From: Kineosporia sp. R_H_3
Lineage (GTDB): Bacteria; Actinomycetota; Actinomycetes; Actinomycetales; Kineosporiaceae
DNA: 39,507 nt
Assembly: GCF_002198675.1 (NCBI RefSeq)
Contig: NZ_MWLL01000017.1
Coordinates: 1 to 39,507, forward strand
Direction of reading: 5' to 3'
This document shows positions 8,747 to 16,446 of the stretch, one piece after another; within the stretch, counting starts at the first letter, position 1; every line of letters begins with the position of its first letter. A program made the position numbers and the translations under genes. The notes under the pieces were generated by a model. That model was not told the origin of the DNA, searched no databases, and was given only the letters and a program-made list of their open reading frames with translations.

Positions 8747-9532
8747 TCAGAGCACCGTGGACCAGGCCGCGGCCCAACCTTGGGCGATGACCACGACATC
8801 GGTCCACAGCCCGGTGACCTCCGCCGCCCCCAGCAGGACAAGTCCCGCGCCCCCCACGCGAAGCAACGCCTGGGCGTGCACGCGGGGCCAGGAGAACGCA
8901 CGCGCGGCCCGTTCGGTGAAGACGGCCGTGACCACGAACGGCAACCCGAGTCCCAGGCTGTAGGCGAAGGCCAGCGCGGCGCCCCGGCCGGCTCCGGCCG
9001 CGGAAGTGGCGAGCGCCAGGACAGAGGCCAGCGTGGGGCCGATGCACGGCGTCCATCCCAGCCCGAACAGGACCCCGAGGACCGGTGCGCCGACGAGTCC
9101 CGTCCGTGGGCGATAGGAGACGCGCAGCGAGCGGGAGGCCCAGGGCAGTCTCGCCAGCACGCCGGCGAATGACAGTCCCAGCACGATGGTCAGCACGCCC
9201 AGGGTCACCGTCAGGGCCCGCTGGTGAAGGACCAGGGCTCTCCCGGCGGCCCCGAAAGCGGCACCGTACGCGGTGAACACACCCCCGAACCCTGCGACGA
9301 ACAATGCGGCGCCGGCGGCCGTCCGCGCAGGTGTCGGGCGTGGGGGCCGACCCGCCACGGCCGTGGAGAGGAGGTCACCACCCACGGTTCCTGACACGTA
9401 GGCGAGGTATCCCGGTACCAGGGGGAGGCAGCACGGAGAGGCGAAAGAGACCAAACCGGCCGTCGCTGCGACAAGGACAGCCAGCACAAGCGGGCCGTGG
9501 GTGACGATCTGCCCCGTGGCGGTGGCGTCCAC
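8747..9532 (-). CDS. ccdA: CcdA/DsbD-type transmembrane thiol-electron carrier
   Basis: 261 residues with about six membrane helices. CcdA proteins pass electrons from cytoplasmic thioredoxin to extracytoplasmic thiols. The two family cysteine motifs are present: [20 protein letters not shown] near the N-terminus and [12 protein letters not shown] mid-protein. Start is GTG at 9532, preceded by GGAGGGGG and GGAAGG. It is divergent from the blaI-like gene, and a BlaI-like dyad lies between them. No ResA or cytochrome c maturation gene is in the window, so its target is unknown; likely clients are Cys-rich exported or membrane proteins of this island. Confidence 0.92.
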   Translation of the reverse strand: MDATATGQIVTHGPLVLAVLVAATAGLVSFASPCCLPLVPGYLAYVSGTVGGDLLSTAVAGRPPRPTPARTAAGAALFVAGFGGVFTAYGAAFGAAGRALVLHQRALTVTLGVLTIVLGLSFAGVLARLPWASRSLRVSYRPRTGLVGAPVLGVLFGLGWTPCIGPTLASVLALATSAAGAGRGAALAFAYSLGLGLPFVVTAVFTERAARAFSWPRVHAQALLRVGGAGLVLLGAAEVTGLWTDVVVIAQGWAAAWSTVL

Positions 9533-9580
9533 CCTTCCAACCCCCTCCGTAGAAATGTCACTCGACGGGTATGAGAGGAC

Positions 9581-9597
9581 TACTAGAGAGCATAGTA
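9581..9597 (+). promoter_or_regulatory. BlaI-like operator 2 (ccdA / blaI intergenic)
   Basis: TACTA-N7-TAGTA, extended to CTACTA...TAGTAG at 9580-9598: perfect arms around a 7-base spacer. It sits between the divergent ccdA and blaI-like genes, where an autoregulating BlaI dimer would bind. Confidence 0.7.
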
Positions 9598-9717
9598 GGA
9601 GACGGTCAGCGACAGATCCCGGTCATCACGAGCAGCGGCAGGTAGCGCCCGACAAGGTTCCTCGGTCTGCCAGGCGTGGCGGCAGGGCTCGCTGCGCCGT
9701 CGGCAGGGCGGCTTACG

Positions 9718-10260
9718 ATGAGGCCGACAAGTGGAGGACGGTTGCGACGACTAGGTGACCTGGAAGCGGCGGTGATGGACCGGCTGTGGGGCCAAGACCG
9801 TGCCGTCAGCGTCAGAGAGGTTCTCGAGGACCTGAATAAGGACCGCGCACTGGCCTACACGACGGTCATGACGGTTCTGGACAACCTCCATCGCAAAGGC
9901 CTGGTCACGAGGACGCAGTCGGGCCGCGCCTACTTCTACCTACCGGTCAAGAGCCGCGCGGAACATGCGGCCGATCTGATCGCGGGGGTCCTCGAACAGG
10001 CTGCCGACCGCACCGTGCCGCTGCTGCATTTCGTCCAGAGCCTGACACCGCAGGAGATGCACCGTCTGCGGACGGCGCTGGACGCGTCCAGGGTCGCAGA
10101 TCGGCAGATGCCGGACGGCGTTGGCATCGGCACCGAGGCCGGCACCGAGACCGGCACCGAGGCTGCGCCGCCGCAGGCCGGCCGCCGGTCTCGCCGCCCC
10201 GCAGCCAGCACGGACGCTGCATCCGCGCCACGGACACGGACACGGGGTCGGGGCCGGTGA
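9718..10260 (+). CDS. BlaI/MecI/CopY-family transcriptional repressor
   Basis: 180 residues. The winged-helix pattern RRLGDLEAAVMDRLWGQDRAVSVREVLEDLN...YTTVMTVLDNLHRKGLV is typical of BlaI, which represses as a dimer and is inactivated when a partner M56 membrane peptidase is triggered. The dimerisation region follows to about residue 115, then a disordered tail with a GTEAGTETGTEA repeat and many Arg. The ATG at 9718 is chosen; a TTG at 9742 with GGAGGA only 3 bases away is a second possibility. Its stop overlaps the M56 gene start (GTGA), so the pair is translationally coupled. Confidence 0.93.
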   Translation: MRPTSGGRLRRLGDLEAAVMDRLWGQDRAVSVREVLEDLNKDRALAYTTVMTVLDNLHRKGLVTRTQSGRAYFYLPVKSRAEHAADLIAGVLEQAADRTVPLLHFVQSLTPQEMHRLRTALDASRVADRQMPDGVGIGTEAGTETGTEAAPPQAGRRSRRPAASTDAASAPRTRTRGRGR

Positions 10261-11210
10261 GAACGGCGGTTGCTCTCTTCGGGTACGCCGCGGTGGTGGG
10301 CTCGCTCGGGGTCCGATGGCTGAGCGGAGTCCGCTGGAGACTACGGGCACCCCGCTTGGCGCTGTGCATGTGGGCGTTCGTGCTGCTGAGCTCGCTGACC
10401 TCGCTCGTGCTGGCCGGGCTGCTCACGGCCGCGCCGGACTCTGGCTTCACCGTGAGTCTGGCTGACCTCATGCATGCCTGTGCGGCGGCGGTGGAGCAGG
10501 CCTACCGGGCGCCGGGTGACGCGCTGCTGCATACCGGTGGGGCGGTCCTGGCGTTCGGAACCATCGCCTGGGTCCCAGTCCAGTTCGCGGTGTACTGGTG
10601 GTCCTTGCACCGGCACCGCGCACGGCATACCCGCCACCTGCGCCTGATCGCGCGCCCTGGCCCGTTGCCGGGGGTCGTCGTTCTGGACCACCACGTTCCC
10701 GCGGCGTACTGCCTCGGCGGAAGGCGCGGCGTCGTCGTGCTGACGTCCGCCGCCCTCGTCGTCCTCGACGCGGCCGAGCTGGAGGCCGTACTGGCTCACG
10801 AAGCCGCCCACCGCGCCGGACGCCATCACCTGGTGCTGACCGTGACCCGAGCGCTGTCCCGGTGCCTCGCACTGCTCCCGACGGCTCGACGGGCCGTCTC
10901 GGCCGTCCACGAGCTCTTGGAGATGGTGGCCGATGACGCCGCGGTTGCCGCGGCCGGATCTGGCGCTACCCGGTCGGCCCTGCTGAAGATCGCCGTTCCG
11001 GGTTTCGATGGGCGCCAGGTCATGCTTGCTGCCGGGGACACCGCAGTCCTCCTGCGCCTGCGCCGACTGCAGGACCGTCCACGGCCGCTGCAGCGAATCT
11101 CGTCGGTCGCGATGCTGGCCGCGGGCCTGGCGGTGGCCACCCTCCCGCTCCTGGTGGCCGCGGCGCCGGCATTGACCGCAGTCCGATGGGACTACTGCCC
11201 GCTCTCATGA
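10257..11210 (+). CDS. M56-family (BlaR1/MecR1-like) membrane zinc peptidase
   Basis: 317 residues, starting at GTG overlapping the blaI stop. Hydrophobic segments lie at about 3-20, 34-60, 88-115 and 277-305. The zinc motif HEAAH is at 181-185 and a downstream acidic ligand region HELLEMVADDAA follows. The basic cytoplasmic loop and C-terminal membrane segment fit the M56 fold. Unlike BlaR1 there is no extracellular penicillin-binding sensor domain, so the trigger is probably a membrane or redox signal rather than beta-lactam. By family analogy it relieves repression by the adjacent BlaI-type protein, either by cleaving it or through an intermediate step. Confidence 0.9.
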   Translation: MRTAVALFGYAAVVGSLGVRWLSGVRWRLRAPRLALCMWAFVLLSSLTSLVLAGLLTAAPDSGFTVSLADLMHACAAAVEQAYRAPGDALLHTGGAVLAFGTIAWVPVQFAVYWWSLHRHRARHTRHLRLIARPGPLPGVVVLDHHVPAAYCLGGRRGVVVLTSAALVVLDAAELEAVLAHEAAHRAGRHHLVLTVTRALSRCLALLPTARRAVSAVHELLEMVADDAAVAAAGSGATRSALLKIAVPGFDGRQVMLAAGDTAVLLRLRRLQDRPRPLQRISSVAMLAAGLAVATLPLLVAAAPALTAVRWDYCPLS

Positions 11211-11516
11211 GGGGGGCCATTCTGGCCGCGGCTCCCCCGCGGTCGTTGCCGCGCCAAGCCGGTCGAGCCGGATCGAGCGGGACCGCGACGTCGACGGCAC
11301 CGGCGAGCCTGCCGGAACAGGCTTCGGGACCGATATCGACTGCCGCTGCTGACCAGGGCTCGTGACGCCCTCGCCGGACAGCGTCGACCCATGCACTCGC
11401 GAGGCGGACATCGTCGAAGCCAACCACTACTATGCGAAGTAGTAGTTATTGGCCGCGATGTCGAGCGGCGCACGGCTCGCCGTCGTCGCCGCCGCCACCA
11501 GGATGGTGATGGACGC
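11211..11516. other. intergenic region holding BlaI-like operator 3
   Basis: 306 bases between the M56 gene and the Lgt-like gene. The only clear element is the dyad at 11428-11444. An open frame covering part of it has no convincing start or family pattern. Confidence 0.5.
11428..11444 (+). promoter_or_regulatory. BlaI-like operator 3 (Lgt-like gene promoter)
   Basis: TACTA-N7-TAGTA with spacer TGCGAAG, extended by further ACT/AGT symmetry on both sides (11426-11446). It lies about 70 bases before the proposed ATG of the Lgt-like gene. Its architecture is identical to operator 2. Confidence 0.65.
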
Positions 11517-13070
11517 ATGAAGAAGGCGGGTCGGAAGCAGGGCCGCAACCCAGGCCCGGTACCGGGCACAGCCGCGGCCACGGGACGAACCCCGACCGGG
11601 AGCCACGGCCTTCCCGCGGGCGACAGACCCGCCGCCGACGTGGACGCGGCCGCATCGGCGATACCGAGCGCGTTCCTCCGTGCTGCGCATCCTCCGAGAC
11701 TGCACGCCGACCGAACCCGCGGACTCAGTGACGCCGCGGTGGTCGACGACAGAGTCGGGGCGGTCCTGGCTGGAACGGGCCTTCCGCCCGAGGGGACCCG
11801 CCGGTCGCCCGGCGCTCGTTCCGACGGTGGAAGATCGCCTGGGCGGTCGGCCTCCAACTCGCCGGCGCAGCCGGGCGTTCCGGTCTGCGATCCCGCCGCC
11901 TTCCAGGGATGGGTGTGGCCGCATCTGCTGCGGAGACGGCCCGTGACCTCGGTGGAGATGGCACGTTCCCTGTGGCGAGTCCTCGATGCCGTCGAACCGC
12001 AGGCCATCTCGTTGACGTACTGGTTCCGCACCTCGGCGACGGTGAGCCCGACCGACACCGCGCCCGCGCCGGTCGAGGTGCGGGTCGCGGGCCGACGGCG
12101 CCCGGACGACACGCAGCCCGAGGAGTACGCGGACGTGAGGCGCGAGCGCTGCAGGGACGCCGTCGACGAGGTGTACCGCTTGGACGTCGGTCTACCACCG
12201 GGCGGAGTCGTTGCGTGGACGATCAGAGTCCAGGACCTGACCCCCGGCGTCTGGGACCTCACCGCGAGCCCCGTCCTGCCCGTCGGTGCGACCACCACTC
12301 GCGTGGTGCCGCGTCATGACGCGAGCGTCGCCCTGTCGGGGCGGACCGTCTTCACCCCCCTGGCGAAGAACGTCGCGCCAGGCGTGCGTGTCGGTGCTTG
12401 GCCGGCCCTTGTCGCGACCGGCGCCGCGGCGGGACTGGGGTTGCAGTACACGCTCGCCCGCCAGGCGGGGCTGCCGGCCGGACTCGTCACCGCGCTGTCG
12501 CTGCTCGCCTGTCTGGTCGGGGTGGTGGGCGCGAAGTCGTACTACCTGATGACGCATCCACGTGATCGCTACCGCGAACTGACAACCGGGATGTCGGTGC
12601 AGGGGTTCGTGCTCGGCGTACTGATCACGTTGGGTGCAGCCGTGCCGGCGTGGGGCCTCTCGCTCGGTGCCGTGCTCGATGTGAGCATCCCCGGCCTTCT
12701 CGCCGGACTTGCCGTGGGACGACTCGGCTGCCTTCTCGGTGGCTGCTGCGTAGGACGTCCCACTGCCTCGCGGTGGGGCCTGTGGTCCTCTGACCGGGCC
12801 CTGGGTGTGCGGCGGATCCCTGTGCAGCTGCTCGAGTCGTCCAGCGCGGCGATCCTTGCCGTCGCCACGCTCCTGATCGTTCTCGAGACCGGTACACGGA
12901 CGGGAGCGATGTTCGTCGCCGGCCTGTCCACGTACATCCTGGTTAGGCAACTCCTTTTTCCCTTGCGGGCCATCGAGCGAGCCACTCGTCACGGTCGCCG
13001 GATCACGCTCTGGGCCTCGGCAGGAGTCAGCGTTGTCGCCACCACCCTGCTGGCGCTCGGAGTCGCGTGA
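11517..13070 (+). CDS. Lgt-like (prolipoprotein diacylglyceryl transferase family) membrane protein with N-terminal extension
   Basis: Up to 517 residues; the start is uncertain. The first 140 residues from ATG 11517 are low-complexity, and GTG 11942 or ATG 11957 are alternatives. Residues about 150-280 form a soluble beta-rich segment (ISLTYWFRTSATVS...GGVVAWTIRVQDLTPGVWDL) not seen in standard Lgt. The C-terminal 240 residues hold about seven membrane helices with Lgt-type landmarks: GMSVQGFVLG, then DVSIPGLLAGLAVGRLGCLLGGCCVGRP (about 390-416), and RRIPVQLLES near the end. Standard Lgt has a GRxGNxxNxE-type motif; here Asn/Glu positions are replaced by a Cys-rich LGCLLGGCC. It may lipidate a special substrate or serve a redox role. 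It sits between a BlaI-like operator and the cytochrome b cluster. Confidence 0.72.
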   Translation: MKKAGRKQGRNPGPVPGTAAATGRTPTGSHGLPAGDRPAADVDAAASAIPSAFLRAAHPPRLHADRTRGLSDAAVVDDRVGAVLAGTGLPPEGTRRSPGARSDGGRSPGRSASNSPAQPGVPVCDPAAFQGWVWPHLLRRRPVTSVEMARSLWRVLDAVEPQAISLTYWFRTSATVSPTDTAPAPVEVRVAGRRRPDDTQPEEYADVRRERCRDAVDEVYRLDVGLPPGGVVAWTIRVQDLTPGVWDLTASPVLPVGATTTRVVPRHDASVALSGRTVFTPLAKNVAPGVRVGAWPALVATGAAAGLGLQYTLARQAGLPAGLVTALSLLACLVGVVGAKSYYLMTHPRDRYRELTTGMSVQGFVLGVLITLGAAVPAWGLSLGAVLDVSIPGLLAGLAVGRLGCLLGGCCVGRPTASRWGLWSSDRALGVRRIPVQLLESSSAAILAVATLLIVLETGTRTGAMFVAGLSTYILVRQLLFPLRAIERATRHGRRITLWASAGVSVVATTLLALGVA

Positions 13071-13481
13071 CCCGGCAGGCCCCGGTCCGCGCGGGCTGCG
13101 CCTGACTACCAGGTGGCGCGTATGACGCCGGGGTCCTGGCTGTGGCGGCGGCGCTCGGCCCAGTAGGACATCGTGCTCTCCGGCTCCGGCCGGCGGTGGC
13201 CCACGCCGACCATCATCGGCTCCGCTTGCCCGGACCGCGGTTGTCCGATCTCAGTCACGGGCTTCTTCGCGAGGCCATGCGTACATGTCCGCATCGACAC
13301 GCGGACATCGCCCGGATCCGGGAGCGCCGGAGGTCGCCGCACAGTGACTGTGGCGTCCCGTCGTCCGGGGCGCAGCGTCCGCTGGCAGCAGCGCACCTGT
13401 CCTCGTCCTGCGCGGTTCGGATGGCTCGAACCAGGTGACCAGGTGGGGCGCGGCGGCTCGCGGCCCGGTTAAGGAGCGGTG
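13071..13481. other. intergenic region with inverted repeat
   Basis: 411 bases. ATGTCCGC (13285-13292) and GCGGACAT (13301-13308) form a perfect 8-bp inverted repeat around 8 bases. A short antisense frame (13106-13258, GTG start, ending ...GVIRATW) exists, but it matches no family I recognise and lacks a clear ribosome site. The promoter of the following cluster should lie here. Confidence 0.35.
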
Positions 13482-14111
13482 ATGACGAATTCACTTGTAC
13501 GACTCCGTCAACATAGCAGCACGCCTGGTTCAGCCCGTGGCGCGACCGCGCGCTGGTGCCACCGGGTCGCCGTCGCGGTCCTAGCCGCTGTCCTCGTTGG
13601 GGTCCCCGTCGGCTCGGCGTGGGCCGACGAGGAGGGGGAGTCCGACCAGGCGCGGGTCCTGGTCCAGCAGGCCCTCGCGCTCCTGGTGAACGGGAACACC
13701 GTGGAGTCGGTGCGCGAGAAGCTGGACGACGCCGTTGGCGCGCCGATCCAGGAGGGCGTTGACATGGCGGTCGTGGAACGTGTGAGGCCGTCGCTCGACC
13801 AGCCCTCCGCGGTGTCGGGGGAGAGTGACCGGGAACGCATCGCGTCCCAGCTCCAGCCAGCTCTCCTGCCCGCGGTGACAGTGACGATGGCCACCGGAGC
13901 GGACACGGGCACCACGGTGGTCCTGCCCGAGCTCAAGCCGGCTCGAGGAGTGACCGACCCCGGTGACGCAGGTCTGCTGGGCAGCGCAGCGCTGGCGATC
14001 GGCGTCGGCGTCACGCTGGCCTACCGGTGGCGTCCGGCCGTGACCGTCGCGTCGCTGCGCCGCGCCGAACGCGAGGAAGCCGTCACACCCGAGGAAGGGG
14101 TACGGCCATGA
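13482..14111 (+). CDS. exported single-anchor protein of unknown function
   Basis: 209 residues. The ATG at 13482 has AAGGAG five bases upstream, a better spacing than the GTG at 13479. A signal peptide is clear (basic n-region to about 27, hydrophobic core about 28-44, AWA cleavage near 47). The mature part is acidic and helical (QARVLVQQALALLVNGNTVESVREKLDDAVGAP), then a Thr/Val-rich stretch, a C-terminal membrane helix (about 165-183) and a basic/acidic cytoplasmic tail. I do not recognise the family. It is the first gene of a chain in which stops and starts overlap, and its stop overlaps the cytochrome b start (ATGA), so it probably works with it. Confidence 0.8.
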   Translation: MTNSLVRLRQHSSTPGSARGATARWCHRVAVAVLAAVLVGVPVGSAWADEEGESDQARVLVQQALALLVNGNTVESVREKLDDAVGAPIQEGVDMAVVERVRPSLDQPSAVSGESDRERIASQLQPALLPAVTVTMATGADTGTTVVLPELKPARGVTDPGDAGLLGSAALAIGVGVTLAYRWRPAVTVASLRRAEREEAVTPEEGVRP

Positions 14112-15280
14112 CTGACAGCCCTACGCGCAGGCCCCCCCGAACCGGTGGGGACGACGCTCCCGGTTCGGTCATCCCGGATCCCGGCGTCAGAGCGAACGGT
14201 GGACAGGAACCACCGCCGCGTCGAACGATCGGCGACGGGCCCGGGACGGCGCGACCCCCGGCGTGGCGTCGGGTCGTCGCGGTGGTGGACGAACGCATGG
14301 GTATCGACGCCTTGCGCTACGAGGTGCCCGAACATGCGAACAACGTCCCCTGGAGCCTGGGCGGCCTCACCGCCGTGTCGTTCGTGACGCTGCTGGTCAG
14401 CGGGATCTATCTGGCGCAGTTTTACGATCCGATGCCTGAGACAGCCAATCAGTCCATCCGTTCGATCATGACCGACGTGTGGCTCGGTAGCTTCGTGCGC
14501 GGTATCCACTACTGGGCAGCGCAGGCGATGTTCGTCCTCGCACTGCTGCACATGTTGCGGATCTTCTTCCACGGCTCCTTCAAGAAGCCTCGCGAGGGCA
14601 ACTGGGTCGTCGGGTCAGCAATGCTCCTGTTGACCTTCCTCGCCGTCTTCACCGGTTCGGTGATCAAGTGGGACCAGGAGGGCTACGAGGCCCTGATGCA
14701 CAACCTGGACGTCGCGGAGCTGCTGGGTGGCGCCGGGCTATGGTTCACCCCGCAGCTCACGACCCGGGTATCTCTGCTGTTCCGGCTCTACACCGCCCAC
14801 GCCGTGATCATCCCGGGCCTGATCCTTGCGCTCGTCGTGATCCATGCGCTGCTGGTCAAGCGCCACAAGATCTCGTCGCATCCTTCGGTCCCGGCATCCG
14901 CAGTCGAGCCCACCGAGCCGTTCACGGCCCATCTGCGGCGTGTCGCCGCCTGCGGTCTCGTCGTCGTCGGGACGCTGTCCGTCCTGGCAGTACTGATCCC
15001 ACCGGTGGTCGGCCCGACGCCTGTCGAGGGTGTCGAGACGACGCGGCCGCTGTGGTTGTTCTGGTGGTTCTTCCCGCTCGAGCAGTGGTTCGGAGTGCCG
15101 TCCGTCGGCCTCGCCATCGCCGGCGTGTTCCTGCTGGTCTTCGCGGTGCCGTTCCTCGATCGCAGTGCGAAACGGCGCCTGCGTGAACGCCTGTGGTCCC
15201 TGGGGGTGGCAGCCGTAGTCCTGGTCACTCTGCTGGCCGTGACCGTGAACGTGTGGATCAACAACCCGCGGGGTCATTGA
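14108..15280 (+). CDS. orphan diheme cytochrome b (b6-like)
   Basis: 390 residues. After a disordered 60-residue N-terminus come MDERMGIDALRYEVPEHANNVPWSLGG, then membrane helices A-D with the four haem-axial histidines: H134 and H148 in helix B (13 residues between) and H231 and H246 in helix D (14 between). The extra residue in helix D is the b6-type spacing rather than the mitochondrial bc1 type. A subunit-IV-like C-terminal part follows, with several helices and an atypical PPVVGPTP loop. No Rieske protein or cytochrome c is next to it, unlike qcrCAB, so it may move electrons between quinone and another membrane partner of this cluster. The start overlaps the preceding stop (ATGA). Confidence 0.92.
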   Translation: MTDSPTRRPPRTGGDDAPGSVIPDPGVRANGGQEPPPRRTIGDGPGTARPPAWRRVVAVVDERMGIDALRYEVPEHANNVPWSLGGLTAVSFVTLLVSGIYLAQFYDPMPETANQSIRSIMTDVWLGSFVRGIHYWAAQAMFVLALLHMLRIFFHGSFKKPREGNWVVGSAMLLLTFLAVFTGSVIKWDQEGYEALMHNLDVAELLGGAGLWFTPQLTTRVSLLFRLYTAHAVIIPGLILALVVIHALLVKRHKISSHPSVPASAVEPTEPFTAHLRRVAACGLVVVGTLSVLAVLIPPVVGPTPVEGVETTRPLWLFWWFFPLEQWFGVPSVGLAIAGVFLLVFAVPFLDRSAKRRLRERLWSLGVAAVVLVTLLAVTVNVWINNPRGH

Positions 15281-15281
15281 C

Positions 15282-15758
15282 ATGACGCGTCGGGTGACGC
15301 CTTCAGCCGTAGCCGACGACTCGACGGTCATCACCGAGGCAGTGCAGGCCGCGGCACGCCGCGCCGGAGTGTGGTTCTGGTGCCTCGCCGTGGTGGGCTT
15401 GCTGGACATGGGCTGGCTCTATGCATCCTTGACCTCCACGCCGTCCGCCCTTGTCGGGCTATCGGTGGCCGCTTCCGGGCTATCGCTGGTGCCCGTGGTC
15501 GTGCAGGCGGCGCGGCTCCGGGCCGCCGTGAGCACCTTCGTGCACATGTCGTCCGCGGCTGCGCGACCAGGTAGAAGGATCATCCCCCGCATGAAGGACT
15601 GGTATGCGGCTTCAGCGAACCTTCACGGCGCGCGACGGCCACTCTCCACACCGCGGATCGATGATGGACATGCAGCCGAGCGCAAGGAGTCGTGCCCGTC
15701 ACGCGCCCCGCTCGGGAGACACCACCAAACAGGCCTCAAAGGCCGGAGACGAACATGA
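15282..15758 (+). CDS. small membrane protein of unknown function
   Basis: 158 residues, starting one base after the cytochrome b stop. Two hydrophobic helices (about 29-48 and 56-78) are followed by a basic, probably cytoplasmic tail of about 70 residues with low complexity. No family recognised. Its stop overlaps the next start (ATGA), supporting co-translation. Association with cytochrome b is inferred from position only. Confidence 0.7.
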   Translation: MTRRVTPSAVADDSTVITEAVQAAARRAGVWFWCLAVVGLLDMGWLYASLTSTPSALVGLSVAASGLSLVPVVVQAARLRAAVSTFVHMSSAAARPGRRIIPRMKDWYAASANLHGARRPLSTPRIDDGHAAERKESCPSRAPLGRHHQTGLKGRRRT

Positions 15759-15994
15759 ACAGACCGCGCATCAACATCTCGACCGGCGAGCGAGCCGGGC
15801 GGGTCCTCCTCGGCGCAGCCGGTGTGGCTGCGGGAGCGGCACTGCTGACCCAGTCACCCGGTGCGGTGGCTGCGGTGCTGGAGGTGCTCCTGGCCCTCGC
15901 AGGTCTCGACCTTGTGGTCACAGGCCTGATGGGCCACTGCCCGCTCTATCGGCTGCTCGGCCACGTCCCCGCCTCCTTGAGGAGGGCGGCGTGA
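15755..15994 (+). CDS. DUF2892 (YgaP-type membrane domain) protein
   Basis: 79 residues, two membrane helices. The ATG at 15755 has GGAGAC about 4 bases before it. The opening (NISTGERAGRVLLG) and the ending GHCPLYRLLGHVP are typical of DUF2892, the domain fused to rhodanese in YgaP. The conserved single Cys in GHCPLY suggests a thiol-related role, which fits CcdA and cytochrome b nearby. Both ends overlap neighbouring genes by four bases (ATGA and GTGA). Confidence 0.85.
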   Translation: MNRPRINISTGERAGRVLLGAAGVAAGAALLTQSPGAVAAVLEVLLALAGLDLVVTGLMGHCPLYRLLGHVPASLRRAA

Positions 15995-16371
15995 CTCCGA
16001 TCGGGGACAACGAGGGCGCCCGGCGCGAGGGGGAGACCCGCCCGCCCGTCGGACCTTTCGGCCCGATGGAAGACCCATCGGACGCCGCGGCGAGGTGGGA
16101 ACCCAGACCACCGCAGGATCGCCCGCCGGGTCACCGAGGGCACGCGGGCCATCGGTGGATGATGCTCGCCTGCTGCGTCCCCATGCTGGTGATCGCGGTG
16201 ACGCTGGTGGTGACCGGGGTCGCGAACGCGGGTGCGATCGTCATCGCGTTGGTCTGCACGGCGATGATGGCGTTCATGATGATGGGTATGGGCCACGGGG
16301 ACGGCCGAGACGCGCCGGACAACGCACACGGCCTCGATGGTCACGAGGAGCATGACCGCCGAGGTCGCTGA
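15991..16371 (+). CDS. small membrane protein with Met/His-rich tail (DUF2933-like)
   Basis: 126 residues from GTG 15991, which overlaps the previous stop and has GAGGAGGG upstream. A disordered Pro/Gly-rich N-terminus is followed by HRGHAGHRWMMLACCVPMLVIAVTLVVTGV and a second helix ending AMMAFMMMGMGHGDG, then a His/Asp-rich tail. The HRWMMLACCVPML pattern resembles DUF2933, a short family often found near metal transporters. The Met, His and Cys residues could bind soft metals; this is inferred. Confidence 0.75.
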   Translation: MTPIGDNEGARREGETRPPVGPFGPMEDPSDAAARWEPRPPQDRPPGHRGHAGHRWMMLACCVPMLVIAVTLVVTGVANAGAIVIALVCTAMMAFMMMGMGHGDGRDAPDNAHGLDGHEEHDRRGR

Positions 16372-16446
16372 GAACGCCGTGATCTTCAGAGATTCTTCAT
16401 GCCGTGGCGGCAGGAAAACGCATGCGGTGTTCGGCAGGCTGGTGCC

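Noticed and set aside
7329-8963. 544-residue plus-strand frame over the NlpC/P60 gene and riboswitch
   Set aside because: Gly/Arg-rich composition, no motifs; conflicts with the intact Cys-His-Asp hydrolase and riboswitch on the other strand.
13106-13258. Small antisense protein gene in the 411-base gap
   Set aside because: No recognisable family and no convincing ribosome site; mentioned only in the intergenic entry.
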